Both the position numbers and the translations under genes were made by a program. A DNA stretch of 10,866 bases from Gracilaria caudata. Lineage: Eukaryota; Rhodophyta; Florideophyceae; Gracilariales; Gracilariaceae. Within the stretch, counting starts at the first letter, position 1, and each line of letters begins with the position of its first letter. The stretch covers positions 1-10,866 of the forward strand of contig JASCIV010000878.1 of NCBI GenBank assembly GCA_030374735.1, in the 5' to 3' direction. This document shows positions 1 through 7,128 of the stretch, in pieces. The notes under the pieces are model-generated. The model made no database searches and was not told the origin of the DNA. It saw nothing but the letters and a program-made list of their open reading frames with translations.

Positions 1-132
1 GTCACAGGAGGGCTCTGTTCAGAGAAGCTATCGCTCGCGAGAGCAAGGCTCGAACACCTTGACAGGTCATTTCCCGATCGGGGTTTGCACCACAAATAGT
101 AGAGCGAAATGAGCCGCGCCGCTGTAGTACTC

Positions 133-160
133 ACCCACGTGGGTCGGGAATATACCGACC
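133..160. promoter_or_regulatory. G-box palindrome next to an inverted repeat
   Basis: Bases 133-144 read ACCCACGTGGGT, a perfect 12-base palindrome with a CACGTG (G-box/E-box) core at 136-141. It overlaps a second inverted repeat, GGTCGG at 142-147 and CCGACC at 155-160, with a 7-base spacer. CACGTG is the known binding core of bHLH and plant-type bZIP factors. That it is used here is inference, since no gene start lies within 1 kb. Confidence 0.3.
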
Positions 161-595
161 AGTAATCGGACAAACCTGCACTGCAGGGCGGAGAAAACAA
201 AGACCATAAAACGGAAACAGAATAATAAAGAAAGAAACAACCAAAAAATAGACCGTAGCTTACGGGAAGAACCTTCTTAGTGGCCGAGCGAGGATGGTTA
301 GTCCGGAATTTTGGTGGCTGACTCCGTAATCGAGCACCATTGTCCGACAACGCAAAAACTAGAGCCAAGACTCTGGGTGAGATCCCGCTTGGAACGTTTA
401 CTCCGTAGAGTGGCGGCAGGAGCCTTTACCTATGTACGGTGAGTGCAGAAGAATTACTAAAATATTCTAAGTTTTCCGGCACACCGGCCAAGCCTCTAGA
501 CGTACCACTCGTGACCCGCATTGCCAAGGCGCATCTGGTCATCCGGTTTTGCACGCGACGTGTAGTGGAACACTATTTTTAACAGGGAAATCCTT

Positions 596-602
596 TATAA
601 AA
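596..602 (+). promoter_or_regulatory. TATA-box-like motif
   Basis: TATAAAA lies in an AT-rich stretch. The nearest downstream ATG, at 639, opens a frame of only 17 codons that ends at 692, so no gene is identified for this element. It may be chance in AT-rich DNA. Confidence 0.2.
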
Positions 603-895
603 GCCAAAAACCTATACATCTTTCAAATAGAGGAAGATATGGCGGAATACGGAAGTTTATTTTTTACCACACATTTTCTTCACTTTTATTAAAAAGTTGT
701 CCTCCGTAGTTAAGGGTGTAAAGAGTCACATTCTGCCTGCAAATAGTACGGTTCTATGGCTTTGTCGTAATTGTATTTGTCTTGCTGCATTGTTAAACTC
801 TATTGTAAATTTCTTGCTACGCGATTGAAGTAAAAATTTAGGTTTGACACCATATTCCTGGCTTTTTAGTTTGTATAATTCGGTCACATTACTTT

Positions 896-1138
896 TCAAG
901 AATGTGCGTAAGATTGTTCATGAGTGGCAGTGATCTCTTCGATAGCGTCTGCAGCTTCAATCTTGTCGTCAGAATTTATACGGTGTAGAGTAATACAACA
1001 AAGACCGAAATGTTGAGGAATGAAGTGGAAATCCACCGCACCGGTGGGGTTCGTGGTTGTTGGGAAAGGGGTACGCAGCTTTTGGAAGCGGCGCAGTGGT
1101 GCGTCGGGTTGCAAGCTGTACAATGGGCTGCTTTGCAA
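896..1138 (-). CDS. Candidate C-terminal exon, unrecognised
   Basis: An 80-codon open frame on the minus strand ends in TGA at 896-898. It has no in-frame ATG: the frame is closed upstream by TAA and the first start-like codon is TTG. If real, it must be the last exon of a spliced gene. A possible acceptor is the TGTACAG that precedes the codons for LQPDAPLRRF. The composition is protein-like, with a conserved-looking core PQHFGLCCITLHR and an acidic helix-like tail DDKIEAADAIEEI. I do not recognise the family. It would lie head-to-head with the ADPRM-like gene. It could equally be a chance open frame. Confidence 0.2.
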   Translation of the reverse strand: MQSSPLYSLQPDAPLRRFQKLRTPFPTTTNPTGAVDFHFIPQHFGLCCITLHRINSDDKIEAADAIEEITATHEQSYAHS

Positions 1139-1324
1139 TAGGCCGGATTAAATGGGCGCCGTGTTTGGGCTAAATGGATTTTGAGAACGACATCAAAGTA
1201 GGTGAGGGTCGATTAGAGCTCAAGAAATGAAAAGAGCGGCTCAGAGATCTGTAGAATGCGTGAACTGCCTCGAGGCTACCATAATCAAACTAGGTGGTAG
1301 CCGCAAGCCAGTTTGACGCAATTG

Positions 1325-1338
1325 TAACCGCACGGTTA
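1325..1338. promoter_or_regulatory. Inverted repeat TAACCG/CGGTTA upstream of ADPRM-like gene
   Basis: TAACCG at 1325-1330 and CGGTTA at 1333-1338 form an inverted repeat with a 2-base spacer, about 140 bases before the chosen start of the ADPRM-like gene. The half-site resembles MYB-type recognition sequences. A regulatory role is inference from position and symmetry only. Confidence 0.25.
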
Positions 1339-1480
1339 TTGGTAACGTTCAAGACTACGTTTTTTTATGGTGGCTGCTTTTGTAACCACACCCTCAGGGT
1401 GCATGTGCCCGGTCGAAAGGGTAAATTCACTCCGGATCCGACCTTGTTCCCATCCTTCCCAGTTACCAGTCGGGGCATCG

Positions 1481-2419
1481 ATGGGATCAGAAACAATACC
1501 AGTGAGATTGGGTCTCATCACAGATATTCAATATGCTGACAAACCGGATGTCCTTATCGAAGTATGTAACGCTCCGCTCATTCCTTTCGAAGCCTCATAT
1601 TTCTACTGACATTCCTTATCGCAGTATGTCGGAAGGACACGATACTACTCCAAGGTAATTTCGAAGACAATCACTAGCATCGATTTCGTAAACCAGACCA
1701 ATGCTTCAGCTTTGCTGCATCTCGGAGATATCATAGACGGTAATGAAACCCTAGCAAAGACTCGTGGGGATCTGGACGTAGTGCTAGATGCCCTTAACAG
1801 ATCAAATTCTCCTTTGTTACATGTTCTTGGAAACCATTGCCTTGATGCTGGTCGTCCGTATCTTTTGAACAAATTTGGAATCGAAAATGCTTACTACTCG
1901 AAGGACTATGGAGATTGGAGAGTGATTATACTCGATACCGTTGAGGTTTCTGTTCACCGCGACGATCATCCGCTGTACGCTGAGGAAGCAAGACAGTATC
2001 TGCAACGGAATCAAAGCCTCCCAAACGCCAAGGACTGGAACGGTGGTTTGTCCTCCACCCAAAAGTCCTGGTTGAGAGCTTTACTGTCTGACACATCAAC
2101 GTGTGGGATGAAGGCAATTATTTGTGGCCATCATCCTATCTTGGCGGAAGGGCGATCCCAGGAGCACGTAGTGTGGGACAGTCAATGGTTAGTAGATCTG
2201 CTCTCAGAATATAAGCACGTTGTCAAAGCCTATTTTGCAGGACACTTTCACAAGGGTGGATACGTGTTCAACAACGGAGTACACTATATCACCTGTGAAT
2301 CCATTCTTGATTCAGAGAGTGGGGATGGGAGCGCAGGAATAGTTGAGTTGTGGCCTGATAGAATCGTAATTACCGGGTATGGAGATATGACTTCTCGGAG
2401 ACTTACATTTGACAGGTGA
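1481..2419 (+). CDS. ADPRM: Mn-dependent ADP-ribose/CDP-alcohol diphosphatase-like protein (two exons)
   Basis: Calcineurin-like metallophosphodiesterase of the ADPRM family. Known members hydrolyse ADP-ribose, CDP-choline and similar nucleotide diphosphates in the cytosol. CDS = join(1481..1561, 1625..2419), 291 aa (human about 340). The metal-site motifs appear in family order: DIQYAD at residues 15-20 (the D-x-Q variant typical of ADPRM), GDIIDG 61-66, GNH 96-98, GHHP 195-198 and GHFH 233-236. Exon 1 ends on a whole codon (phase 0), and the join gives GRTRYYSK, matching the conserved family segment between the first two motifs. No signal peptide. The ATG at 1481 places the first motif near the N-terminus as usual. 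An in-frame ATG at 1367 would add 38 residues with no family likeness. Family call is firm; exact substrate is inferred. Confidence 0.92.
1562..1624 (+). other. Intron of the ADPRM-like gene, 63 nt
   Basis: It begins GTATGT and ends TTATCGCAG, with a branch-point-like TACTGAC at 1604-1610 (branch A at 1609, 15 bases before the intron end). Unspliced reading hits TGA inside the branch motif. Removing it restores continuous homology between DIQYAD and GDIIDG. Confidence 0.88.
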
Positions 2420-2755
2420 CTCTACGCCTTGATACTATTGCGAGAAGTAGATTCGGTACTTCTGCACATCATTTGAAGATGCGATTACCAGCGATATCTT
2501 TACCCCGCACGATGACTCTCAGTGGTGGTCAAAGCTTCGGTCTCTATGAGCCATGTTACGGCTTTTGTAAGTGAACCATTGCTGGTGGCACACTTTGCAC
2601 GAGTTCGTTTTAAAGCGAGGGTCGATCTTATTATACGTTACTTTTCTCCTTGGCTCCTCATGAGATCGTTAAAGAGATGAGGAATGGCTGTTTGCGATTA
2701 AGCACAGATTAGACGAAAAACGTTTAGGTACACTCAAGCAATCTTCGACACAGAG
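2420..2755. other. Convergent intergenic region (ADPRM-like / sulfotransferase)
   Basis: These 336 bases separate two converging stop codons and should hold both 3' UTRs. There is no AATAAA on either strand. An inverted repeat TCCTCAT (2655-2661) and ATGAGGA (2677-2683), with a 15-base loop, could form a weak hairpin. I see no gene. Confidence 0.6.
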
Positions 2756-3793
2756 TCACATATATCGTTTTTCGCTCAACCATCTCGCACATCTTGGTTC
2801 GGCCGTAACCGCACGCTTTCCCTTTTCCAGGAAATCATTGCTCAGATGCTCAGATGATATGTGTTTTGGACTCATTAGATTGGATACGTGCCAATTAACT
2901 CTTACATCAGAGTTTCCTCCTAATGGCACTCGCAGTCGAGATACTTCTTCTAAAGCACTCAAGTAATCATGCTCAGAGTATTTCCATGGCAGACTGGATC
3001 CCAATTTGCGCACGAGTCGCATCAGACTTGTTTGGGTACCATCTCGCCAACTCTCATAACGAATGTCAACTATTGGAACAGAAGAACCGGCTTCGAGTAT
3101 TAGAGAGTTTCTTCTTCGTATGAGTGCCTGGCACTGTTCTGCCCACTTGCTCTCAAATTCCCATTCTGATCTGTTCCTCGCAAACATTTTGAAAGCGGAT
3201 ACAGTTTCTTCTCTGAGATCCCTAAAACCAGTTACCAATAAATCTACCTCTTGAGCGAATCTTTTGTTGTGAGCAGGTCCGACAAAGTCATAATATTGCT
3301 TTGCAGTGTGAAGTTTTACAAGAATCGAAGTTCCCATCGTCCTAAGCAAAGCTATTCGATCATATTCTGTCACTGTATTATTCTCGGGCACGAGCTTTGC
3401 AAGCATCCAGTTACTACTGGCCACCGTGTTTGGGTCCCTTATTCGCATTAACACTCGCAAAACGTTGAAGATAAAAGTTGAACCAGTTCGAGCCCCTCCG
3501 CCGGCAATGACGAAAATAGGCCGGGGTACGCCGTCAACATTGTAATATTCCTCTGAAGACTGCCTGCTCGTCGAAGTGTTAGAAGCCCAAAAGGCTGTCA
3601 ACCAAAGAACATGTAGCGTCCACCACAAAGAAGAAAGTGCCCCGACAGTTGAAAGCAGTAAGAACAAATTCGGGTATCGAGTGATAATTGAATGGGGTGA
3701 AAACCGCTTTCGCCTGTAGCGAATGGAGAAAGTCGAGATGCACGATGGATGCTCTTCTGAGCCTCTTCGAGCGTAAGCTGTGTACACTCCCAT
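2756..3793 (-). CDS. Type II membrane-anchored sulfotransferase
   Basis: 345-residue protein with a PAPS-dependent sulfotransferase-type domain. A basic N-terminal tail (about 1-40) is followed by one long hydrophobic segment at about 42-69, giving the Golgi-type signal-anchor layout with the catalytic domain in the lumen. The 5'-phosphosulfate loop is GGGARTGSTF at 98-107. LVKLH at 158-162 fits the core strand after it. GFRDLREETVSAFK at 189-202 matches the 3'-phosphate-binding RDP(R)xxxxS motif, with R191 and S199. HISSEH near 311 fits the C-terminal PAPS-contact loop of the family. Single exon; an in-frame TAG lies 27 bases before the ATG. The acceptor substrate cannot be read from sequence; sulfated extracellular polysaccharide is a reasonable guess for an alga. 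Family confident, substrate unknown. Confidence 0.82.
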   Translation of the reverse strand: MGVYTAYARRGSEEHPSCISTFSIRYRRKRFSPHSIITRYPNLFLLLSTVGALSSLWWTLHVLWLTAFWASNTSTSRQSSEEYYNVDGVPRPIFVIAGGGARTGSTFIFNVLRVLMRIRDPNTVASSNWMLAKLVPENNTVTEYDRIALLRTMGTSILVKLHTAKQYYDFVGPAHNKRFAQEVDLLVTGFRDLREETVSAFKMFARNRSEWEFESKWAEQCQALIRRRNSLILEAGSSVPIVDIRYESWRDGTQTSLMRLVRKLGSSLPWKYSEHDYLSALEEVSRLRVPLGGNSDVRVNWHVSNLMSPKHISSEHLSNDFLEKGKRAVTAEPRCARWLSEKRYM

Positions 3794-4156
3794 GACGAAC
3801 CCTCTGATACTCTCTTTCTAATCTCTGAAGAAGAGGGAACGCTACAATAGTCATCGGAGAGGGCGCGGCTACTTCCCTTCTGATTCCGAACCCTGGTCCA
3901 TGTCGTACATCTGGAGTTGCCATGGTTTGCAGTGTGGCCCGGATAAAAGAGTAGGTTCCAACTATGTAGAAAGCAAGCATTACCTTTGAACTACATGGGC
4001 CAACTCACCAGACTCCAAAGATTTCTGTTTCGATTACCATCAATGTTCGCATGGCACAGGTCTTTTCGTTGAGTAGCCTACAAATTAGAGGACTGTAGTT
4101 GCGATTCGACGCTGCAAGCAGGTAATAGCCTCAGTTTCATTCCCCTAGTTTAACAG
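3794..4156. other. Intergenic region between two minus-strand genes
   Basis: These 363 bases lie between the Gemin6-like stop and the sulfotransferase start, both on the minus strand, and should contain the sulfotransferase promoter. A 133-codon minus-strand frame (3980 down to 3579) begins with an ATG here and runs out of frame across the sulfotransferase start. It resembles no family I know. If transcribed, it would act as an overlapping upstream ORF. Confidence 0.5.
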
Positions 4157-4615
4157 TTACTGATCCATTATATCTGACAATATGTGATGTAATCTTGCAA
4201 GAACGGTTTCATTATCGCTGTAGGTTGAGCTCGAATCATAGGGTGGAACTATCCAAGCTGCACCATCAAATAATGATATGTGCTTCTCTCCATCTTTCAG
4301 AACAACTTGTGCATCAATTAGCCTCTTTCCAAATTCTTCGACCAAATGATTACAAGAGAAAGACCCTTCGCAGTTTCTCGGTCTTTCGAAAGGCACAAGA
4401 GGGGATGCTTGTAAACCTTCCATATCGGTCTCGTTCAGGGAGATTGAGGCAACCACCTTCTGCGAAAGAACAACAAATGAATCTTTACACTGAACTACTA
4501 AAGTTCCAGATTCAGGATCGATCACGTGAAGATATCCTTCAAAAGGGCCCTGAATAGTTTCTATTTCAACGAATTTCTGCTCCTTCTCGAAATGAAGCAC
4601 GTAGAAGTCATTCAT
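4157..4615 (-). CDS. GEMIN6: Gemin6-like LSm/AD-domain protein
   Basis: 152-residue single-exon protein resembling Gemin6 (human 167 aa), a component of the SMN complex that loads Sm rings onto spliceosomal snRNAs. The N-terminal part (about 13-60) reads as an Sm-like fold: the segment around FEGYLHVIDPESGTLVV matches the Gemin6 strand pair with its (T)DP turn. The C-terminal part (about 85-150) matches the AD domain shared by Gemin6 and LSM12: a strand, a PPY motif at 124-126, an S/N-rich loop with N135, then a helix VLARLHHIL. LSM12 is the main alternative, but its usual length is greater and the PPY-loop-NE spacing here is closer to Gemin6. Divergent from MED21. Homology is from recalled family pattern, not a search. 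Confidence 0.7.
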   Translation of the reverse strand: MNDFYVLHFEKEQKFVEIETIQGPFEGYLHVIDPESGTLVVQCKDSFVVLSQKVVASISLNETDMEGLQASPLVPFERPRNCEGSFSCNHLVEEFGKRLIDAQVVLKDGEKHISLFDGAAWIVPPYDSSSTYSDNETVLARLHHILSDIMDQ

Positions 4616-4827
4616 GCTTCACAGGCTATGATGAACACCCGTCTCTTTCAGTTTCCAGAGTACAAACATGTCATGTAAAAGAAGAATTGGCCGCGCCTCA
4701 GATTCAGAAGGTTGTGGCTGTCGCCACTGGCTACTGCGCGCTTTTTTGAAGACTTGACAAGTGATACAATCGTATATCCCTTTGTCCGGCTCACAGGCGT
4801 TGAAGTTGTACCGCCCGTAGAACCTGC

Positions 4828-4850
4828 ACAGGTACAGGTACAGGTACAGT
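4828..4850. repeat. Short ACAGGT tandem repeat (about 3.8 copies)
   Basis: Three full copies of ACAGGT (4828-4845) are followed by a partial copy, ACAGT. The array sits inside the divergent promoter between the Gemin6-like gene and MED21. It is a minisatellite-like hexamer array, likely variable in copy number between strains. Confidence 0.7.
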
Positions 4851-4886
4851 ACCGTTCTGAGGTGGCATATACGAAGGTTGACATGT

Positions 4887-4896
4887 TACACGTGTA
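4887..4896. promoter_or_regulatory. TACACGTGTA palindrome with CACGTG core
   Basis: A perfect 10-base palindrome with the bHLH/bZIP E-box/G-box core CACGTG (4889-4894). It lies roughly midway in the divergent Gemin6-like/MED21 intergenic region. Function is inferred from motif and location. Confidence 0.3.
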
Positions 4897-5044
4897 CACT
4901 GTACAAAGTGCAGACGTCTTACGAACATACGTGAACTTAACAATAAATGTGAAGGATTCAGAGCTATACTTCTAATTTTGGTGTACCGTCGTACCCTTGT
5001 ACGCATTGATGTTCTGCAGATATCATGATGATATTCGTAACCCA

Positions 5045-5057
5045 TGACTCATGAGTC
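5045..5057. promoter_or_regulatory. TGACTCA (AP-1/Gcn4-type) site within a 12-base palindrome
   Basis: GACTCATGAGTC (5046-5057) is a perfect palindrome. With T5045 it contains TGACTCA, the classic bZIP site for AP-1/Gcn4 proteins. It lies about 100 bases upstream of the MED21 start codon. Binding is not shown by the sequence. Confidence 0.35.
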
Positions 5058-5151
5058 CAAAATCCCAAGTGAATGAGCGCGCTATCTGTTGTTGAGCTGG
5101 ATTTATTAGATCCGAAGCGGTTCAAGTCCCAGTCTTCACGTCAGGTTAGAT

Positions 5152-5577
5152 ATGTCCGAAAAGGCCATCGAAGGAACCCAGATGGACGATTTGTCTCGAC
5201 TTCAGAAGAAGGTGGAGGAGCTTGGTGTCAAGTTTTACGAATGTTTAGGAGTTCTACAACGCGATGCTCCCCCGACTTCTCGAGCACCAGATGAAAAAGA
5301 AGAATTGGCCAACGACGAGGCAGCTCGGAATCGACTTGCATCACAGATACCGGAGTTCGCCACAGATATTGTGAAATGTAGCCGCGATATCGATGCCCTC
5401 ATTAACCTTATTGACGGCAAGATGAAGCAACAAGAAGGACAGGAACGATCACTATTGGACACAGCAAACTACGAGAGCAATCAAGCTGGAGAAGAAATGG
5501 TTGAAGCCGTAGATGACGCGCAAAAGCTGCTCACAAGCGTGCGAAATCTTATTACAGCAAGAGAGCGAGAATCATGA
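5152..5577 (+). CDS. MED21: Mediator complex subunit 21
   Basis: 141-residue protein matching MED21/Srb7 (human 144 aa), the small helical subunit that pairs with MED7 in the Mediator middle module and helps link activators to RNA polymerase II. From residue 11, DDLSRLQKKVEELGVKFYE aligns with the human N-terminus, followed by the conserved GVLQRDAPP. A second helix with FATDIVKCSRDIDALINLID matches the family hallmark, in which a D(I)D-LI-LP-like stretch follows an acidic/alanine helix. The C-terminal 50 residues are a predicted coiled coil (DTANYESNQAGEEM onward). Single exon. The ATG at 5152 is the first in frame. The ATG at 5182 corresponds to human Met1 and could also be used. Confidence 0.88.
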   Translation: MSEKAIEGTQMDDLSRLQKKVEELGVKFYECLGVLQRDAPPTSRAPDEKEELANDEAARNRLASQIPEFATDIVKCSRDIDALINLIDGKMKQQEGQERSLLDTANYESNQAGEEMVEAVDDAQKLLTSVRNLITARERES

Positions 5578-5877
5578 GAGGCAAAGATAGTTTCAAGGTG
5601 ACCCAAGGGAGAAGTAGAGTCGAACGTTCAACCAGAGCTACGGAAGCAACAGGGTCGCACGCTCTCCTGAGCTTCATCACGAAACATGGTCTCCTGTCTT
5701 GTGAAATGAACTGTAACGCGCAAAGTATCAATGATTTCCGCAGTGAGAAGAGCGATCTCGAGATCGCCACAGTATTGCGATTGGAAGCATATGAATAAAA
5801 CATCTCAGGAAAGAGAGAATCTGCACTGCAGGGTTGGGCAGGTTCATGCCACCCTTTCAGAGCGCAGAGATGCTGAT
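5578..5877. other. Convergent intergenic region (MED21 / decarboxylase)
   Basis: 300 bases between converging stop codons, expected to hold both 3' UTRs. AATAAA occurs on the plus strand at 5794-5799, about 217 bases past the MED21 stop. It may be its polyadenylation signal, though other genes here lack this hexamer nearby. A perfect 16-base palindrome lies at 5752-5767. The weak open frames in this gap resemble nothing known. Confidence 0.5.
5752..5767. repeat. Perfect 16-base palindrome
   Basis: GCGATCTCGAGATCGC is self-complementary over all 16 bases, with no spacer. It lies between the converging MED21 and decarboxylase genes. With no loop it is more likely a dimeric protein site or chance than an RNA hairpin. 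Confidence 0.6.
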
Positions 5878-7128
5878 TTAATGATACTCATCATTGCTGA
5901 AGCAGTATACGACGCGATACCTCAAAAGCTGATGACGATGTGCCGCAATCGACAAGGTATACGCACCCATGTTCTCAAAGAGAAGCCAGTCACCTGCCTC
6001 GAGTGTGGGAAGCTTCACGTCTCTGGCAATGATATCCACCGAATCGAGCGACGGCCCATGAAGGTCGTAAGAACACGTCTGTCTAGGTTTGGAGCTTTTT
6101 ATGGACAAGGGTTTTGCCTCAAAGCTCGAGTTCAAGATATACGCATCGCGAAAGGAGCCTGAAACGCCATCCGCAATATAGCATCGTTTCTTTCTACCGT
6201 CCAAGGTGAGCACGACCTTAACAGCGAGGTTATACGCGCTGGAGACGAAGAATCTGCCCGGTTCTGCGATGACGCTGATATGAGGAGGGAACATGGATCG
6301 AATTAGTGGTCGAATGACATCAGCAATTTGCCTAAAGGTGACGTTGGTATCGCCGTCATAACCAGGAAAGCCACCCCCAATATCAAGAACAGAGAGATGG
6401 ATACCATGTTCGGCAGCCATGTCGAACACAGCACGTGCGTCGTGCAAGGCCTGAACATATGATTCTACCAGACCGCAAGCGGAGCCAACGTGAAATGCAA
6501 CACCAACGAGATTTAGAGAATAATCATTGATGGCTCGCAGAATCGAAGAAAGCTCGTTACCGAGTTTTGCACCAAACTTTGAACTGAGGGGGCACAAAGA
6601 ATGGGAATCGTCGACAGCAATGCGCACTAGCAATCTGGCATGAGGATAGGTATCGTGAATCTTAGCAAGTTCGTCGACACTGTCAAAGGTCATCAACGAA
6701 GCTCCCAGCGAACGTACGTATTTGAGATCTTCGACAAGCTTGTAAGGATTAGCAAATATGATGCGTTGATCAAGCGTTTGGCCTCCGTGTGGGAGGTGTA
6801 GCGCATCTTTTACAAGGTCGATTTCATGGCGCGATGCACAGTCAAATGAGAGTCCAATGGCGGCCATGAAGTTGATAAGAACGGGATCGGGATTGCATTT
6901 AACGGCGTAGTATGGAACTATATCCGGCAGCAAAGTTCGAAACAAATTGACTTGTTTGAGGACTACAGACAAATCAGCAGCATAAACAGCAGAATGTGTG
7001 TGATTCACAAGCGCAGCGAGCAACTGTTGAGGTGAGGTGGATCTCACAAACGGAACACGAAGTTGACGAAGAGCTTGATAAGCGTTTTCCGTCGGCTTCG
7101 AGCAAGTCGACAGTAATGGAGCAGTCAT
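5878..7128 (-). CDS. Ornithine-decarboxylase-family protein with altered active site
   Basis: 416-residue fold-III PLP decarboxylase of the eukaryotic ornithine decarboxylase (ODC) family, the first enzyme of polyamine synthesis. The PLP framework is intact: K77 in YAVKCN (Schiff-base lysine), D96 and E102 in FDCASRHEI, R169, the HVGS loop at 213-216, GGG at 251-253, and EPGR at 289-292. D362 and Y390 match mouse D361 and Y389. However, the GPxCD motif reads GPSLD: L361 (codon CTC) replaces catalytic Cys360. S323 replaces Tyr323, and the YD pair at 331-332 is IL. The F397 region is also unlike ODC. It may therefore be an ODC paralogue with another substrate, or an inactive regulator like antizyme inhibitors, although those lose PLP contacts. 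Single exon; no targeting sequence seen. Confidence 0.88.
   Translation of the reverse strand: MTAPLLSTCSKPTENAYQALRQLRVPFVRSTSPQQLLAALVNHTHSAVYAADLSVVLKQVNLFRTLLPDIVPYYAVKCNPDPVLINFMAAIGLSFDCASRHEIDLVKDALHLPHGGQTLDQRIIFANPYKLVEDLKYVRSLGASLMTFDSVDELAKIHDTYPHARLLVRIAVDDSHSLCPLSSKFGAKLGNELSSILRAINDYSLNLVGVAFHVGSACGLVESYVQALHDARAVFDMAAEHGIHLSVLDIGGGFPGYDGDTNVTFRQIADVIRPLIRSMFPPHISVIAEPGRFFVSSAYNLAVKVVLTLDGRKKRCYIADGVSGSFRDAYILNSSFEAKPLSIKSSKPRQTCSYDLHGPSLDSVDIIARDVKLPTLEAGDWLLFENMGAYTLSIAAHRHQLLRYRVVYCFSNDEYH

Larger units (their letters stand above)
1..1480. other. Upstream intergenic region, no confident gene
   Basis: About 1.5 kb before the first confident gene. No reading frame here resembles a protein I recognise. 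The stretch around 560-890 is visibly AT-rich and holds a TATA-like motif. The first 200 bases hold short palindromes, listed separately. One minus-strand frame at 896-1138 has protein-like composition but no ATG. I see no tRNA, rRNA or transposon structure. Part of this region presumably carries the promoter and 5' UTR of the ADPRM-like gene that follows. Confidence 0.6.
4616..5151. promoter_or_regulatory. Divergent promoter region (Gemin6-like / MED21)
   Basis: 536 bases between two diverging start codons, so both promoters should be here. It holds a 6-base tandem repeat, a CACGTG palindrome and a TGACTCA-containing palindrome, listed separately. Small open frames on both strands are lost across the repeat and look like chance. 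I see no clear TATA box for either gene. Confidence 0.5.

Noticed and set aside
3579..3980. 133-codon minus-strand frame starting with ATG and overlapping the sulfotransferase start
   Set aside because: It runs in another frame over the sulfotransferase N-terminus, shows no family likeness, and the sulfotransferase frame is complete without it.
4712..4975. 87-codon plus-strand frame between the Gemin6-like gene and MED21
   Set aside because: The first codon is ATG, but the frame reads through the hexamer repeat (VQVQVQ), has no known domain, and lies in a divergent promoter region.
5112..5135. GGTTCAAGTCC, resembling a tRNA B-box
   Set aside because: The flanks do not form a T-stem and no A-box or acceptor stem fits upstream.
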